A stretch of 64,000 nucleotides of DNA. Source: Labilibaculum sp. K2S (lineage in GTDB: Bacteria > Bacteroidota > Bacteroidia > Bacteroidales > Marinifilaceae). The DNA lies in contig NZ_JAUCMW010000014.1 in NCBI RefSeq assembly GCF_030372765.1, positions 1-64,000 on the forward strand. The letters run 5' to 3'. This document shows positions 46,219 to 54,530 of this stretch, in pieces. Numbering within the stretch: the stretch's first letter is position 1; every line of letters starts with the position of its first letter. A program made the position numbers and the translations under genes. The notes under the pieces are model-generated. The model did no database searches. It saw nothing but the letters and a program-made list of their open reading frames with translations, and was not told the DNA's origin.

Positions 46219-47751
46219 CTAAAAATCGAATTTAATTCCTTGTGCCAACGGCAGATCTACGCCATAGTTTATGGTGTTTGTTTGTCTTCTCATATATGTT
46301 TTCCATGCATCAGAACCCGATTCGCGTCCGCCGCCGGTTTCCTTTTCGCCGCCAAAAGCACCGCCAATTTCAGCACCCGATGTTCCAATGTTTACGTTGG
46401 CAATTCCACAATCGCTTCCAATGGCAGAAATAAAGGTTTGAGCTTCGCGCATGTTCATGGTGAAAATCGATGAGGATAAACCTTGCGGCACATCATTGTG
46501 CAAATGAATGGCTTCGTCGATGGTTTTGTATTTCATGATGTAAAGAACCGGAACAAAAGATTCGTCCTGAACAATTTGCCAGTGATTTTCAACCTCGCAG
46601 AAGGTAGGAACCACAAAATTACCATCCAGTACTTTATCACCGTAAACAATTTTACCACCGGCCTTTTTTACTTCAGCAATGGCATGTTTGTATACTTCTA
46701 CGGCACCGCTGTCAATTACGGGGCCAACCAATGTTTTTTCATCCAACGGATTGCCAATTTTACCTTCCACCTGTTTGTATGCATGCAGCAAACGGGTTTT
46801 AACATCCTCGTAAATACTTTCGTGGATAATCAAACGTCGGGTAGAGGTACATCTTTGTCCGGCCGTACCAACCGATCCGAATACAATTCCTGGAATGGCC
46901 ATGTCTAAATCGGCCGAAGGAGCCATGATGATTGCGTTGTTTCCACCCAATTCGGCAATGGTTCTTCCCAAGCGGGCACCCACTTTTTCGGCAACCCGTT
47001 TGCCTATGGCTGTCGATCCGGTAACCGAAATTAAGGGAACGCGTTTGTCTTCTATAAAATTATCACCCATTACTGATGATTTTGCAACGATCAAGTTGAA
47101 AACACCTTCGGGTACGTTGTTGTCTTTTAGTACTTTTTGAATGATGTTGTGACAAGCCAGAGCGCACAACGGCACTTTCGAGCTGGGTTTCCAGATAATC
47201 ACATCGCCGCAAACCGCAGCAAGCATTGCGTTCCATGCCCAAACAGCAACCGGAAAGTTGAAAGCAGAAATTACACCCACAATTCCCAGCGGATGGTACT
47301 GATCCATCATTTTATGATCCGGACGCTCGGAATGCATGGTAAATCCGTAAAGCATTCTTGATTGGCCCACTGCAAAATCGCAGATATCTATCATTTCCTG
47401 AACTTCGCCTAATCCTTCCTGATAAATTTTCCCCATTTCGAGGCTAACCAATTTTCCCAGATCATCTTTTGCCTCGCGAAGTGCATTGCCAATCTGACGA
47501 ACTATTTCGCCTCGTTTTGGAGCCGGTATTTTCCGCCACACTTTAAATGCTTCCTGAGCAGTTTTCAGCACTTTTTCGTAATCAGCGACATTGGCATTTT
47601 TCACTTTTGCGATTACAGATCCATCAATGGGAGAAACCGATTCGGTTACTGCACCGTTGCAATCGAACCAATTCGTACCGGTTGAAACTCCTTCGTTAAT
47701 TGGATCAATGCCAAGGCGTTTTAGTGTTTCCTGAACTCCAAAATCTTTCAT
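46219..47751 (-). CDS. aldehyde dehydrogenase, ALDH7 (antiquitin)-like
   Basis: The product is 510 aa. Blocks typical of ALDH: VISAFNFPVAVWAWNAMLAAVCGDVIIWKPSSKVPL, the Glu block AELGGNNAIIM (about residue 265), the Cys block GTAGQRCTSTRRL (about residue 298) and GGAFGGEKETGGGRESGSDAWKTYMRRQT. The sequence pattern is nearest to the ALDH7 branch, which oxidises alpha-aminoadipic semialdehyde or similar aldehydes to acids with NAD. Its leader is copy D of the conserved element, whose 3' arm ends 28 nt before the ATG at 47751. Confidence 0.85.
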   Translation of the reverse strand: MKDFGVQETLKRLGIDPINEGVSTGTNWFDCNGAVTESVSPIDGSVIAKVKNANVADYEKVLKTAQEAFKVWRKIPAPKRGEIVRQIGNALREAKDDLGKLVSLEMGKIYQEGLGEVQEMIDICDFAVGQSRMLYGFTMHSERPDHKMMDQYHPLGIVGVISAFNFPVAVWAWNAMLAAVCGDVIIWKPSSKVPLCALACHNIIQKVLKDNNVPEGVFNLIVAKSSVMGDNFIEDKRVPLISVTGSTAIGKRVAEKVGARLGRTIAELGGNNAIIMAPSADLDMAIPGIVFGSVGTAGQRCTSTRRLIIHESIYEDVKTRLLHAYKQVEGKIGNPLDEKTLVGPVIDSGAVEVYKHAIAEVKKAGGKIVYGDKVLDGNFVVPTFCEVENHWQIVQDESFVPVLYIMKYKTIDEAIHLHNDVPQGLSSSIFTMNMREAQTFISAIGSDCGIANVNIGTSGAEIGGAFGGEKETGGGRESGSDAWKTYMRRQTNTINYGVDLPLAQGIKFDF

Positions 47752-47768
47752 GTGTCTATGATTTTAAG

Positions 47769-47841
47769 TTTTTGCCACATGGAACTTACCATTATAATCA
47801 TCCCCCTGTGCGCAGAAAGTTTTATACATGGACGTTTCATG
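47769..47841 (-). ncRNA. conserved 5' leader element, copy D
   Basis: Read on the minus strand it begins ATGAAACGTCCATGT, continues with GCGCACAGGGGGATGAT and ends AGTTCCATGTGG. The outer arms ATGAAAC (47840-47834) and GTTCCAT (47785-47779) pair except for one A-C mismatch. The 3' arm ends 28 nt before the ALDH start codon. No known RNA class was recognised. Confidence 0.6.
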
Positions 47842-47966
47842 TTTTCGTATGATTTGTCTTTTGGCAGAAGTGCGGATATCCACCAAAAAGGGGTTAGCAT
47901 TCAATTTTTTAAATTCGCAATTCACAAGATAATGATTGTAAGGCATTTTCCCTATGATTTATATCA

Positions 47967-48046
47967 TATGAAACGTCCATGCCAAAGTCATTTTGACACA
48001 CAGGGAGATGATTATTCTCAGCAGGGTAAGTTCCATATGGCAAAAA
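47967..48046 (+). ncRNA. conserved 5' leader element, copy C
   Basis: It begins ATGAAACGTCCATG (47968), carries GACACACAGGGAGATGAT and ends AAGTTCCATATGG. The arm GTTCCAT (48030-48036) ends 28 nt before an ATG at 48064. That ATG opens only a six-codon frame (MNDCL plus stop at 48081), so the gene once behind this leader may have been lost, or it may be a leader peptide. Confidence 0.55.
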
Positions 48047-48083
48047 CATACAATTATAATCATATGAATGACTGTTTGTAAAG

Positions 48084-48117
48084 CAAAAATAAACCCGAAT
48101 CGTCTGTGATTCGGGTT
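48084..48117 (-). terminator. terminator of the DHODH-like gene
   Basis: AACCCGAATC (48092-48101) pairs perfectly with GATTCGGGTT (48108-48117). On the minus strand a T-rich tract follows, downstream of the stop at 48156. Confidence 0.8.
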
Positions 48118-48155
48118 CTGATGATTTTGATAATTATAATTTGAGAAATTACATT

Positions 48156-49148
48156 CTACATCACGAAGTTTCTGAATTGTTTCATGAATTGTACTCTTTC
48201 GAAAGCCGCCGGATCATTGGATTTAGACTGACTCATTTTGCCTTTAAAATCACGAATGCTCTTAAATCCATGTTCTTCCATCCATGCATAAATTTCTTTC
48301 GATAGAACATCGATGTATTCGGGGCCGTTTTTGTATAGTACAGAGGCCAATTGAACGGCATCGGCACCGGCAAGCAGGTGTTTTATAATGCTTTCGGATG
48401 TGTGAATACCTGTTGTACCGGCAATGGAGCATTTTACCCGTTCCGACATGATTCCTGTCCATCGTAAGGAATTCTTGTAATCGTCTGGTCCCGATAAAAT
48501 TTGGCCGTTAGTTACACTTAAATCTTTAATGTCGAAATCAGGACTGTAAAAGCGATTGAACATTACAATTCCATCCACATTCATATCATCAAGCCGTTTG
48601 ATTAGATTGGACAGATTGGAATGATAAGGGCTTATTTTTAAGGCAATGGGCAAGGCAACCTGATCTTTTACAGTTTTAAGAACATCGTAGTAAATCTGCT
48701 CGTTTTCATCACCGGTTCTGTTCATATCCGTAGGAAGAACAAATAAGTTGATTTCCAAAGCATCGGCACCGGCTTTTTCAATTTCCCGGGCAAAATAAGT
48801 CCATTTTTGAGCACTTACACAGTTAATACTCGCAATAATTGGAACAGAAACGGCTGCTTTGGCTTCTTTTATCAGTCTTAGGTATTTACGAACGGTATCT
48901 TCCTGAGGATCTTCATCCATATAGTCGAAAGTTTCAGGATATACATACGGACGGCTGGTCATGGCGAGTATTTTCTCATCCATTTCCATGATTATTTCTT
49001 CCTCGAAAAGGGATTTTAGAACGATAGCTCCGGCGCCATGAACTTCCAATTCAATTAATTTCTCAATAGAGTCGGTGAGACCCGAACTTGCAGCTATAAT
49101 AGGACTGCTTAAATCCAATCCAAGATAATTGGTGGCTAAGTTTGGCAT
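48156..49148 (-). CDS. dihydroorotate dehydrogenase-like flavoprotein
   Basis: The product is 330 aa, a TIM-barrel FMN protein of the PyrD/PreA superfamily: LGLDLSSPIIAASSGLTDSIEKLIELEVHGAGAIVLKSLFEEEI at the start, SIAGTTGIHTSESIIKHLLAGADAVQLASVLYKNGPEYI (phosphate-binding end). The block that in true class 1 dihydroorotate dehydrogenases reads N-L-S-C-P-N with the catalytic Cys here reads ALEINLFVLPTD (about residue 132). It is therefore probably not the pyrimidine-pathway enzyme; its substrate is unknown. A single-gene unit with its own terminator. Confidence 0.8.
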   Translation of the reverse strand: MPNLATNYLGLDLSSPIIAASSGLTDSIEKLIELEVHGAGAIVLKSLFEEEIIMEMDEKILAMTSRPYVYPETFDYMDEDPQEDTVRKYLRLIKEAKAAVSVPIIASINCVSAQKWTYFAREIEKAGADALEINLFVLPTDMNRTGDENEQIYYDVLKTVKDQVALPIALKISPYHSNLSNLIKRLDDMNVDGIVMFNRFYSPDFDIKDLSVTNGQILSGPDDYKNSLRWTGIMSERVKCSIAGTTGIHTSESIIKHLLAGADAVQLASVLYKNGPEYIDVLSKEIYAWMEEHGFKSIRDFKGKMSQSKSNDPAAFERVQFMKQFRNFVM

Positions 49149-49471
49149 GTCAGAAAATTTTAGTTTATGTTTTGTGTTTATTTTGTTTACTCAAATGTAG
49201 TTTTGCAAACAGATTATAACAAATCAATAATCTTTATGCTAATATAGAGAATCCTGATGTGAATTGCCAAGATGTTTTTGCGTGCAAAGTGAGAATTGCA
49301 TTTTCTCTTTCGATATTGGATCCACTTTTTCTCTTCGATGATGCTGCAGGAAGAAATAAAACAGCAGGAGTTTATTTGAGATAATTAAATGAAGCTCAGC
49401 ACATCTGATGTTTGCCCGTTTTGCAGAGATCTCAGGGGTGAGTTTTTTTTGAAAAAAAAGACAGCTTTTGT
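49149..49471. other. intergenic region, nothing recognised
   Basis: About 0.3 kb between the DHODH-like gene and the tRNA-Leu promoter. No frame with family features and no repeat was recognised. Confidence 0.4.
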
Positions 49472-49502
49472 TTTGCTGGATTGAAACAAACATCTATATT
49501 TG
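49472..49502 (+). promoter_or_regulatory. promoter of tRNA-Leu
   Basis: TTTG (49472-49475), 19 bases, then TATATTTG (49495-49502): a perfect fit to the Bacteroidota consensus, 20 nt upstream of the tRNA 5' end. Confidence 0.85.
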
Positions 49503-49521
49503 CATCGCATTCAAAAGCAAT

Positions 49522-49603
49522 GCCCAGGTGGCGGAATTGGTAGACGCGCTGGTCTCAAACACCAGTGGGGCAACCCGTGCCGGTTCGATCCCGGCCCTGG
49601 GTA
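49522..49603 (+). tRNA. tRNA-Leu (CAA anticodon)
   Basis: The acceptor stem GCCCAGG pairs with CCTGGGT (one G-U pair), the discriminator is A, and CCA is not encoded. The anticodon stem is CTGGT/ACCAG with loop CTCAAAC, giving anticodon CAA at 49556-49558. A long variable arm (about 49566-49576) marks the leucine class. The T-arm CCGGTTCGATCCCGG is intact. Confidence 0.95.
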
Positions 49604-49696
49604 CAAAATGATCCTTTCGATATTTTCGGAAGGATTTTTTTATGGCAAAAAATGGATCAATTTTATTTCTACATCCAATTAAGTTGTGGATTAATA

Positions 49697-49737
49697 TATT
49701 AGCTATTTATGCTTAAAATGTGTATTTTTAGCTAAAA
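49697..49737 (+). promoter_or_regulatory. candidate HipB operators
   Basis: A perfect 12-base palindrome TTTTAGCTAAAA (49726-49737) and a related TATTAGCTATTT (about 49696-49707) have centres 29 bases apart, about three helical turns. The second ends 10 bases before the hipB ATG, where autorepression of such operons usually occurs. Confidence 0.5.
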
Positions 49738-49747
49738 TATTAACTAT

Positions 49748-50026
49748 ATGTATTCACTCTCAACAACACCATCAGACATTAGCAGAGCCTTGGCAGAACG
49801 CCATAAGATTTTGCGCAAACATTTAAAACTTTCTCAGATTGAGATGGCTGAACGTTCAGGAGTGTCATTAGGAAGCCTGAAGCGTTTTGAAAACACTGGG
49901 AAAATTTCATTGGAATCACTTTTAAAATTGGCTCATCTAATGAATCGTCTTCAAGATTTTGAAAATGTGTTTCAAGCTCAGGAAGATCAATCAGGTATTG
50001 AGAATTTATTTACTTCAAAAGTTTAG
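49748..50026 (+). CDS. hipB: HipB-like antitoxin, XRE-family DNA-binding protein
   Basis: The product is 92 aa. The helix-turn-helix spans about residues 17-70: RHKILRKHLKLSQIEMAERSGVSLGSLKRFENTGKISLESLLKLAHLM. As the antitoxin it should bind HipA and repress the operon through the palindromes upstream. Four bases separate its stop from hipA. Confidence 0.8.
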   Translation: MYSLSTTPSDISRALAERHKILRKHLKLSQIEMAERSGVSLGSLKRFENTGKISLESLLKLAHLMNRLQDFENVFQAQEDQSGIENLFTSKV

Positions 50027-50029
50027 ACA

Positions 50030-51268
50030 ATGGAAGAGACAAGAAACATATTGGTCTCTCTTAAGTTGGAAGAGAAAACTTATGAGGTGGGAGAGCTGGT
50101 TGTGAATAACAGACAGATTTATTTTCGATATCATCAGGAGTTTTTAAAGACAGGATTAAATATTTCACCTCTAAAACTTCCATTTACTGGAGAAATAAGC
50201 AATGCTGAAAAAGAACCATTTGAAGGGCTTTACGGAGTTTTTAACGATTCATTACCAGATGGTTGGGGCAGATTGCTCTTAGATCGAAGTTTAAGTTCCA
50301 AGGAAATTGATATTTATGGATTAACACCTTTGGATCGATTGGCTTATGTGGGCAAGACCGGATTGGGAGCTTTGTGTTATCAGCCACAACAGGAAGGTAA
50401 ACGTGATTTTGATAAGCAATTGGAATTGGATACAATTGCTCAGGAGATGAAGCATGTTCTAAAAGGGGAGAGTACAGAGATGATAGAAGAGCTTTTCACT
50501 TTGGGAGGATCTTCAGGTGGAGCCCGTCCTAAAATTTTAGTAGGCTTCAATAAACAAAACAACGAACTGGTTCATGGATATGATCAAATGCAGGATGGTT
50601 TTGAAGAATGGTTGATTAAATTCCCATCATCTCAGGATAATCAGGAAATTGCCAAAATTGAATATGCTTACTATCAAATGGCTCTGAAAGCAGGAATAGA
50701 AATGAGTGAATGTCAATTGTTTCATGGCAAAACAGACCAAACTTACTTTGGTACCAGGCGTTTCGACAGAACAAAAACGGGCAGACTTCATGTGCATACT
50801 GCCAGTGGTTTAATGCACGATAATTTTAGAATGAGCACAATGGATTACGGTCATTTGATGGATTGTGCATTTCGACTCGAAAAGCATGTAAATGCCTATG
50901 AAAAAGTTCTTCGGCTTGCTGTATTTAATGTGTTTGCCCACAACCGGGATGATCACAGTAAAAACTTCTCCTTTTTAATGGATGGCAAAGGAAACTGGAA
51001 AATGGCACCTGCCTACGATCTTACATTCTCTACTTCGGCTTATGGCATACACAGTACCCTGGTGGCAGGAGAGAGCAGGAATCCCGGTGAAAAGCACTTG
51101 CTGAAATTGGCAGATCATTTTGGAATTAAGAAACCTGAATTAATAATTGAGAGGGTAAAAGAAGCCCTTTCGAAGTGGAAGTATATAGCTCAGGATTGTG
51201 GCATCTCAAAACCGGTAATTTCAGAAATTGAAAAGACTTTTAACAAGCTGAATACACTTGGGAATTAA
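50030..51268 (+). CDS. hipA: HipA-like serine/threonine kinase toxin
   Basis: The product is 412 aa, close to E. coli HipA length. The N-terminal domain (PFEGLYGVFNDSLPDGWGRLLLDR) is followed by the Gly-rich loop EELFTLGGSSGGARPKI, and the kinase core FNVFAHNRDDHSKNFSFL carries the catalytic Asp and Asn (about residues 303-311). The metal-binding MAPAYDLTFS comes near residue 330. All key residues appear intact, so the kinase is probably active. HipA-type toxins phosphorylate glutamyl-tRNA synthetase or other targets and induce dormancy. Confidence 0.85.
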   Translation: MEETRNILVSLKLEEKTYEVGELVVNNRQIYFRYHQEFLKTGLNISPLKLPFTGEISNAEKEPFEGLYGVFNDSLPDGWGRLLLDRSLSSKEIDIYGLTPLDRLAYVGKTGLGALCYQPQQEGKRDFDKQLELDTIAQEMKHVLKGESTEMIEELFTLGGSSGGARPKILVGFNKQNNELVHGYDQMQDGFEEWLIKFPSSQDNQEIAKIEYAYYQMALKAGIEMSECQLFHGKTDQTYFGTRRFDRTKTGRLHVHTASGLMHDNFRMSTMDYGHLMDCAFRLEKHVNAYEKVLRLAVFNVFAHNRDDHSKNFSFLMDGKGNWKMAPAYDLTFSTSAYGIHSTLVAGESRNPGEKHLLKLADHFGIKKPELIIERVKEALSKWKYIAQDCGISKPVISEIEKTFNKLNTLGN

Positions 51269-51514
51269 TTTATTTTGAAAGAAAACTATTGCAATTGAAA
51301 ATTATGAAGGTTTAGGTTTGAGCCGTAGTTTAAATGTGTTTGATCATAGCTAAAATTGGGGAACGTTTGAGAGTATTAAAATTCCAATAGAGAATTGCTG
51401 GATAAGCTCAAAAGTGAACTTTTTGATTCTTTTTAAGAGTCCATTAGAGGTGTTTTGTAATTGGGATTGTATTTTGAGCGACTTGAGATGTATGTGGCTA
51501 CGAAGTAATGATTT

Positions 51515-51856
51515 TTATCTTTCATCATTATTAATGGATATTAAACCATTGTTGTCAATATTAATAATCAAGTTTTCATGTACCCCTTTACTATCCACAT
51601 TTGCAGAATAGAACAATCCAGATTCTGTAATATACGTTATTGGAAATAGTCCTTTTTTTAAAAGAATTGGTGTGCTGAATGAATTGATATCTAAGGAACC
51701 TAAATCAATTAAATTTAATTTTACAGAATCTATTTGCTCAAAATATCCATTGTAAACTGATATTTTATACATTTCAGGTTCAATTGATTCTTTTTTACAG
51801 CATACTAATGTTAGGCTAAAAAGAATTAAAAATAGACTCACGTTGACTTTCTTCAT
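51515..51856 (-). CDS. small lipoprotein, unknown function
   Basis: The product is 113 aa. The lipobox is LTLVCC near residue 19-20, followed by KKESIEPEM. A single beta-rich domain follows (YKISVYNGYFEQIDSVKLNLIDLGSLDINSFSTPILLKKGLFPITYITESG). No family was recognised. Its start overlaps the end of the C11 peptidase gene by 41 bp, so the pair is translationally coupled; a carrier, inhibitor or substrate role is possible. Confidence 0.65.
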   Translation of the reverse strand: MKKVNVSLFLILFSLTLVCCKKESIEPEMYKISVYNGYFEQIDSVKLNLIDLGSLDINSFSTPILLKKGLFPITYITESGLFYSANVDSKGVHENLIINIDNNGLISINNDER

Positions 51857-53078
51857 ACCATTTTAATTGTTTATAATATGCATTAATATTTATTCGTGTA
51901 TCATAATCTTGTGGTAAATACATTGAAACTCCGTTGCAATTCTCTAAAGACAAAATTCCAATCATAAACGGTGTGTGCTCAGAATATATAATAGTATTTT
52001 TCCAAATGTTTTTAAAATCATTCAATAGTGCAGTGTCTTCTTTATAAATACAAACCCGCTCAACAAAATCATACATGTCAAATAAAAATTCGGACTTCAA
52101 TCTATCATATTGTTGAATATTTCCTTTAAAATAGGGGACATCTTCGTTCGTAATATTGGTATTTAAAAGTATTTCTGATAAATTATGTTTAAAAAAAGAT
52201 GCTAGCTCTTGTAAGTTTTGTGTTTTGACAACTGAAACAGAGGAGGAGCTTAAAATTCCTTTCTGATTCTCATAATATTCATGCTTTTTTGAAGCGACTA
52301 GTGTTGCATCAAAATTATTGGAAAATAATTCTGGAATAATTTGATGATATGGAAAACCTGCAGAAAGAATTTCAGTTGGCGAACTAATAATATAATTACA
52401 TACGTCTTTTAACTCATAAACTACTTCTATTGATCCCATAAAACAGGCATCAAACATTATAAAATCGAATGAATAAGGATTCAAAACATTCGCCATCTCA
52501 ATCACATCCATTTCTTTATAAGCTGAAGAATTGGCAATCTCTTGATCAAGACCAAAAGATTTTAATCTGCTATTTTTCACGGCAGTAGTGTCAAGTATTT
52601 TATCCCTGTCGGAATACAAGGATACCTCCGGAGGTAACCAAGCATTACCATGCGACCACAATACCAAACCTTTCGATTGATATGGTACATCTGTTAATTC
52701 TTCTATATCCTTCAACACCTGGCTTAATGTTTGAGGATCAGCAGTATTTTGCTCCGGATAAGTCCTGATTATTGTAGAAACTACCTGCTGAGTAGTGTCG
52801 GCAACAATGCGCATAAGATAAGGGTGAGATGGAGAACCATTCTCCCCCCTGTCAATAAAAACGAGAATTTCCCCTTTTTCATTGCCACTGTTAGCCATTC
52901 CACGTTCCATTTCATTTATATCGTTTATGGCAAAATAATCAAGATTATTGTCCGCAATCATATAAACTAAAACCTGCCGTCCCTTTAACGATATAGGTTC
53001 CTGATATTTTCTCTCGCAAGAGAAAAATGTCGATATGACTACAAAGAAAAAAGTGCCATAATAGTTTAGTTTCATCAT
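51816..53078 (-). CDS. clostripain-family (C11) cysteine peptidase lipoprotein
   Basis: The product is 420 aa (419 from the second ATG). The lipobox TFFSC puts the lipidated Cys at 21. C11 features: LVYMIADNNLDYFAINDINEME near the start, catalytic His143 in LVLWSHGNAW, catalytic Cys212 in FIMFDACFMGSIEVVYELKD, and YIISSPTEILSAGFPY. Peptidases of this family cleave after Arg/Lys and in Bacteroides activate other secreted proteins. It starts 4 bp after the last of four paralogous lipoproteins and overlaps the next small lipoprotein. Confidence 0.85.
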   Translation of the reverse strand: MMKLNYYGTFFFVVISTFFSCERKYQEPISLKGRQVLVYMIADNNLDYFAINDINEMERGMANSGNEKGEILVFIDRGENGSPSHPYLMRIVADTTQQVVSTIIRTYPEQNTADPQTLSQVLKDIEELTDVPYQSKGLVLWSHGNAWLPPEVSLYSDRDKILDTTAVKNSRLKSFGLDQEIANSSAYKEMDVIEMANVLNPYSFDFIMFDACFMGSIEVVYELKDVCNYIISSPTEILSAGFPYHQIIPELFSNNFDATLVASKKHEYYENQKGILSSSSVSVVKTQNLQELASFFKHNLSEILLNTNITNEDVPYFKGNIQQYDRLKSEFLFDMYDFVERVCIYKEDTALLNDFKNIWKNTIIYSEHTPFMIGILSLENCNGVSMYLPQDYDTRININAYYKQLKWYEESQRESIFNSF

Positions 53079-53082
53079 TTGG

Positions 53083-53685
53083 CTATTTACTTGTTATTGT
53101 AACAGTTTGGGTTGAATCTTGTAAAATACTACCGTCTTCAAATTTCAATTCAACATAGAATTTCCCTTCAAAATCATCAATTGGAGATTCTTTAAGTGTA
53201 AGATGCCCTTTACATAAATCCCATCTACCAGCTTTCGATTCATGAGTCCAATAGATCATCGTATTTAATAACTCTTCCAATCTAGCCCCAACTTCAGTCT
53301 CACAATTCCAAGCAGAGAACAGGTTATATAATTCTGTACCTAAAGGGTAAGTTTCATTGTAATCGTTATTACTCCAAATTTGTATGTTTTCAATTTCTGG
53401 TGATACCCTCACTCCATCATAAGTAGCATATGCATTATTAGTTATGCTTAAAAGTGCTGCTATTGACTTTGTTTCTGTTTTTGTTTCGAAATCAAAATTA
53501 ATTGTAAACTTATCCCAATCGATTGCTTTGTTTGATTGTATGTCAGAGTATTCATATGGGTCTGATTTTGTAATCACTACTCCATTTATTTTAAAAGATT
53601 TTACACTTACATCTGTATCAACAGGGTTTGGACATGCTGTAAGTCCGAATATAAAAATCAACAACAAAAAATATTTTATTTTCAT
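53083..53685 (-). CDS. paralogous lipoprotein, island copy 4
   Basis: The product is 200 aa. The start KYFLLLIFIFGLTACP gives the lipobox (Cys18). One beta-rich domain contains KAIDWDKFTINFDFETK and ends GKFYVELKFEDGSILQDSTQ then TVTITSK, the shared C-terminus of copies 1, 3 and 4. The central part differs strongly (ISNNAYATYDGVRVSPEIENI). Function unknown. The stop is 4 bp before the C11 peptidase start, so the two are probably coupled. Confidence 0.75.
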   Translation of the reverse strand: MKIKYFLLLIFIFGLTACPNPVDTDVSVKSFKINGVVITKSDPYEYSDIQSNKAIDWDKFTINFDFETKTETKSIAALLSITNNAYATYDGVRVSPEIENIQIWSNNDYNETYPLGTELYNLFSAWNCETEVGARLEELLNTMIYWTHESKAGRWDLCKGHLTLKESPIDDFEGKFYVELKFEDGSILQDSTQTVTITSK

Positions 53686-53700
53686 AATGGAAAGATTAAA

Positions 53701-53727
53701 GCAGAACTGATATTCAATCAGTTCTGC
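53701..53727 (-). terminator. repeated hairpin between lipoprotein copies 3 and 4
   Basis: GCAGAACTGAT (53701-53711) pairs perfectly with ATCAGTTCTGC (53717-53727). It lies after the stop of copy 3. The same hairpin recurs at three other places in this island. Confidence 0.65.
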
Positions 53728-53744
53728 TGTTTGTTTTCATTTTG

Positions 53745-54302
53745 CTATTTACTTGTTATTGTAACAGTTTGGGTTGAATCTTGTAAAATACTACCATCTT
53801 CAAATTCCAATTTGATATGAAATTTCCCGACAATATCATCAGTAAAATTTTGTTTTAATTTGAGGTAATTTCGAATGTCGTTTTGCTCAAATGTAGAAGA
53901 AGCCGCACTATTAAGGCACCAAATCATGTCTGCAGAACATTCTTCGTTGTAACTAAATAATGCAAAAGAACTTGTGGTAAGCATCTCTACTCCATTGTTG
54001 TTTTTATGGTGAATAGTGATGTTATTTATCTGTGGTGTAGCTACAGGATAAGTGTGATGTGTAGCAAAAACTGCATTTCCCAAATGAACAAAATTAGAAG
54101 CTAATAATTCTTCTGTTTCAAAATTTAAACGAATAGCAAAACGATCCCATTTTATAGATTCATCTTCTTTTAATAAGGTTCCACTTTCTGCCTCCACAAT
54201 TTCTACCTTAAAATCATTAACTTTGAATGAAACGCCATCAGGCGTAGGACATGCAGTAAGACCAAACGTAAAAATTAACAACAAAAAATATTTTAATTTC
54301 AT
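53745..54302 (-). CDS. paralogous lipoprotein, island copy 3
   Basis: The product is 185 aa. The lipoprotein start is MKLKYFLLLIFTFGLTACP, the domain core is SIKWDRFAIRLNFETEE, and the C-terminus is GKFHIKLEFEDGSILQDS then TQTVTITSK. The middle (NAVFATHHTYPVATPQINNITIHHKNN) diverges from its paralogs. Its DNA 3' end is nearly identical to that of copies 1 and 4, a sign of recent duplication or gene conversion. The remnant of a peptidase gene lies directly upstream. Confidence 0.75.
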   Translation of the reverse strand: MKLKYFLLLIFTFGLTACPTPDGVSFKVNDFKVEIVEAESGTLLKEDESIKWDRFAIRLNFETEELLASNFVHLGNAVFATHHTYPVATPQINNITIHHKNNNGVEMLTTSSFALFSYNEECSADMIWCLNSAASSTFEQNDIRNYLKLKQNFTDDIVGKFHIKLEFEDGSILQDSTQTVTITSK

Positions 54303-54317
54303 AATAGAAAGATTAAA

Positions 54318-54344
54318 GCAGAACTGATATTCAATCAGTTCTGA
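54318..54344 (-). terminator. repeated hairpin, second copy
   Basis: CAGAACTGAT (54319-54328) and ATCAGTTCTG (54334-54343) form the same hairpin as at 53701. It lies upstream of copy 3 and downstream of the peptidase remnant. Confidence 0.6.
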
Positions 54345-54357
54345 GAGTTATTTTTAT

Positions 54358-54482
54358 TTAATCGTAAACTTTTACAAATACCATAAACCAACTTGACCGG
54401 TGATAGTGGTTATTTTTTGGAATATTTAACGCTCCATTATCCTGACAGGCAAAGTAATAATTTCGCCAAAATACACTACCTG
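54358..54482 (-). pseudogene. orphan 3' end of a papain-like peptidase gene
   Basis: About 125 bp are nearly identical to the last about 41 codons and stop of the peptidase gene at 55807-57246 (compare 54358-54482 with 55807-55931), with only a few base changes. Similarity stops abruptly at CACTACCTG. The catalytic Cys and His codons are absent, so this is a deletion remnant of a duplicated gene. Confidence 0.85.
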
Positions 54483-54530
54483 AACAATAGTAAACATTTA
54501 TACCTTTTTGTATGCTGTTTTTTTTACTAT

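Larger units (their letters stand above)
47752..48155. other. intergenic region with an inverted pair of leader elements
   Basis: It holds leader copies D (minus) and C (plus) facing away from each other, about 125 bp apart, a six-codon vestigial frame after copy C (48064-48081), and a terminator (48084-48117). No other gene is supported. Confidence 0.7.

Noticed and set aside
47752..48081. Open frames on both strands of the ALDH/DHODH gap as small genes
   Set aside because: They run through the inverted leader pair D/C and owe their similarity to it. Neither has a convincing start or composition.
48156..49148. Calling this gene pyrD
   Set aside because: The catalytic Cys block of class 1 enzymes is missing, so only the fold is claimed.
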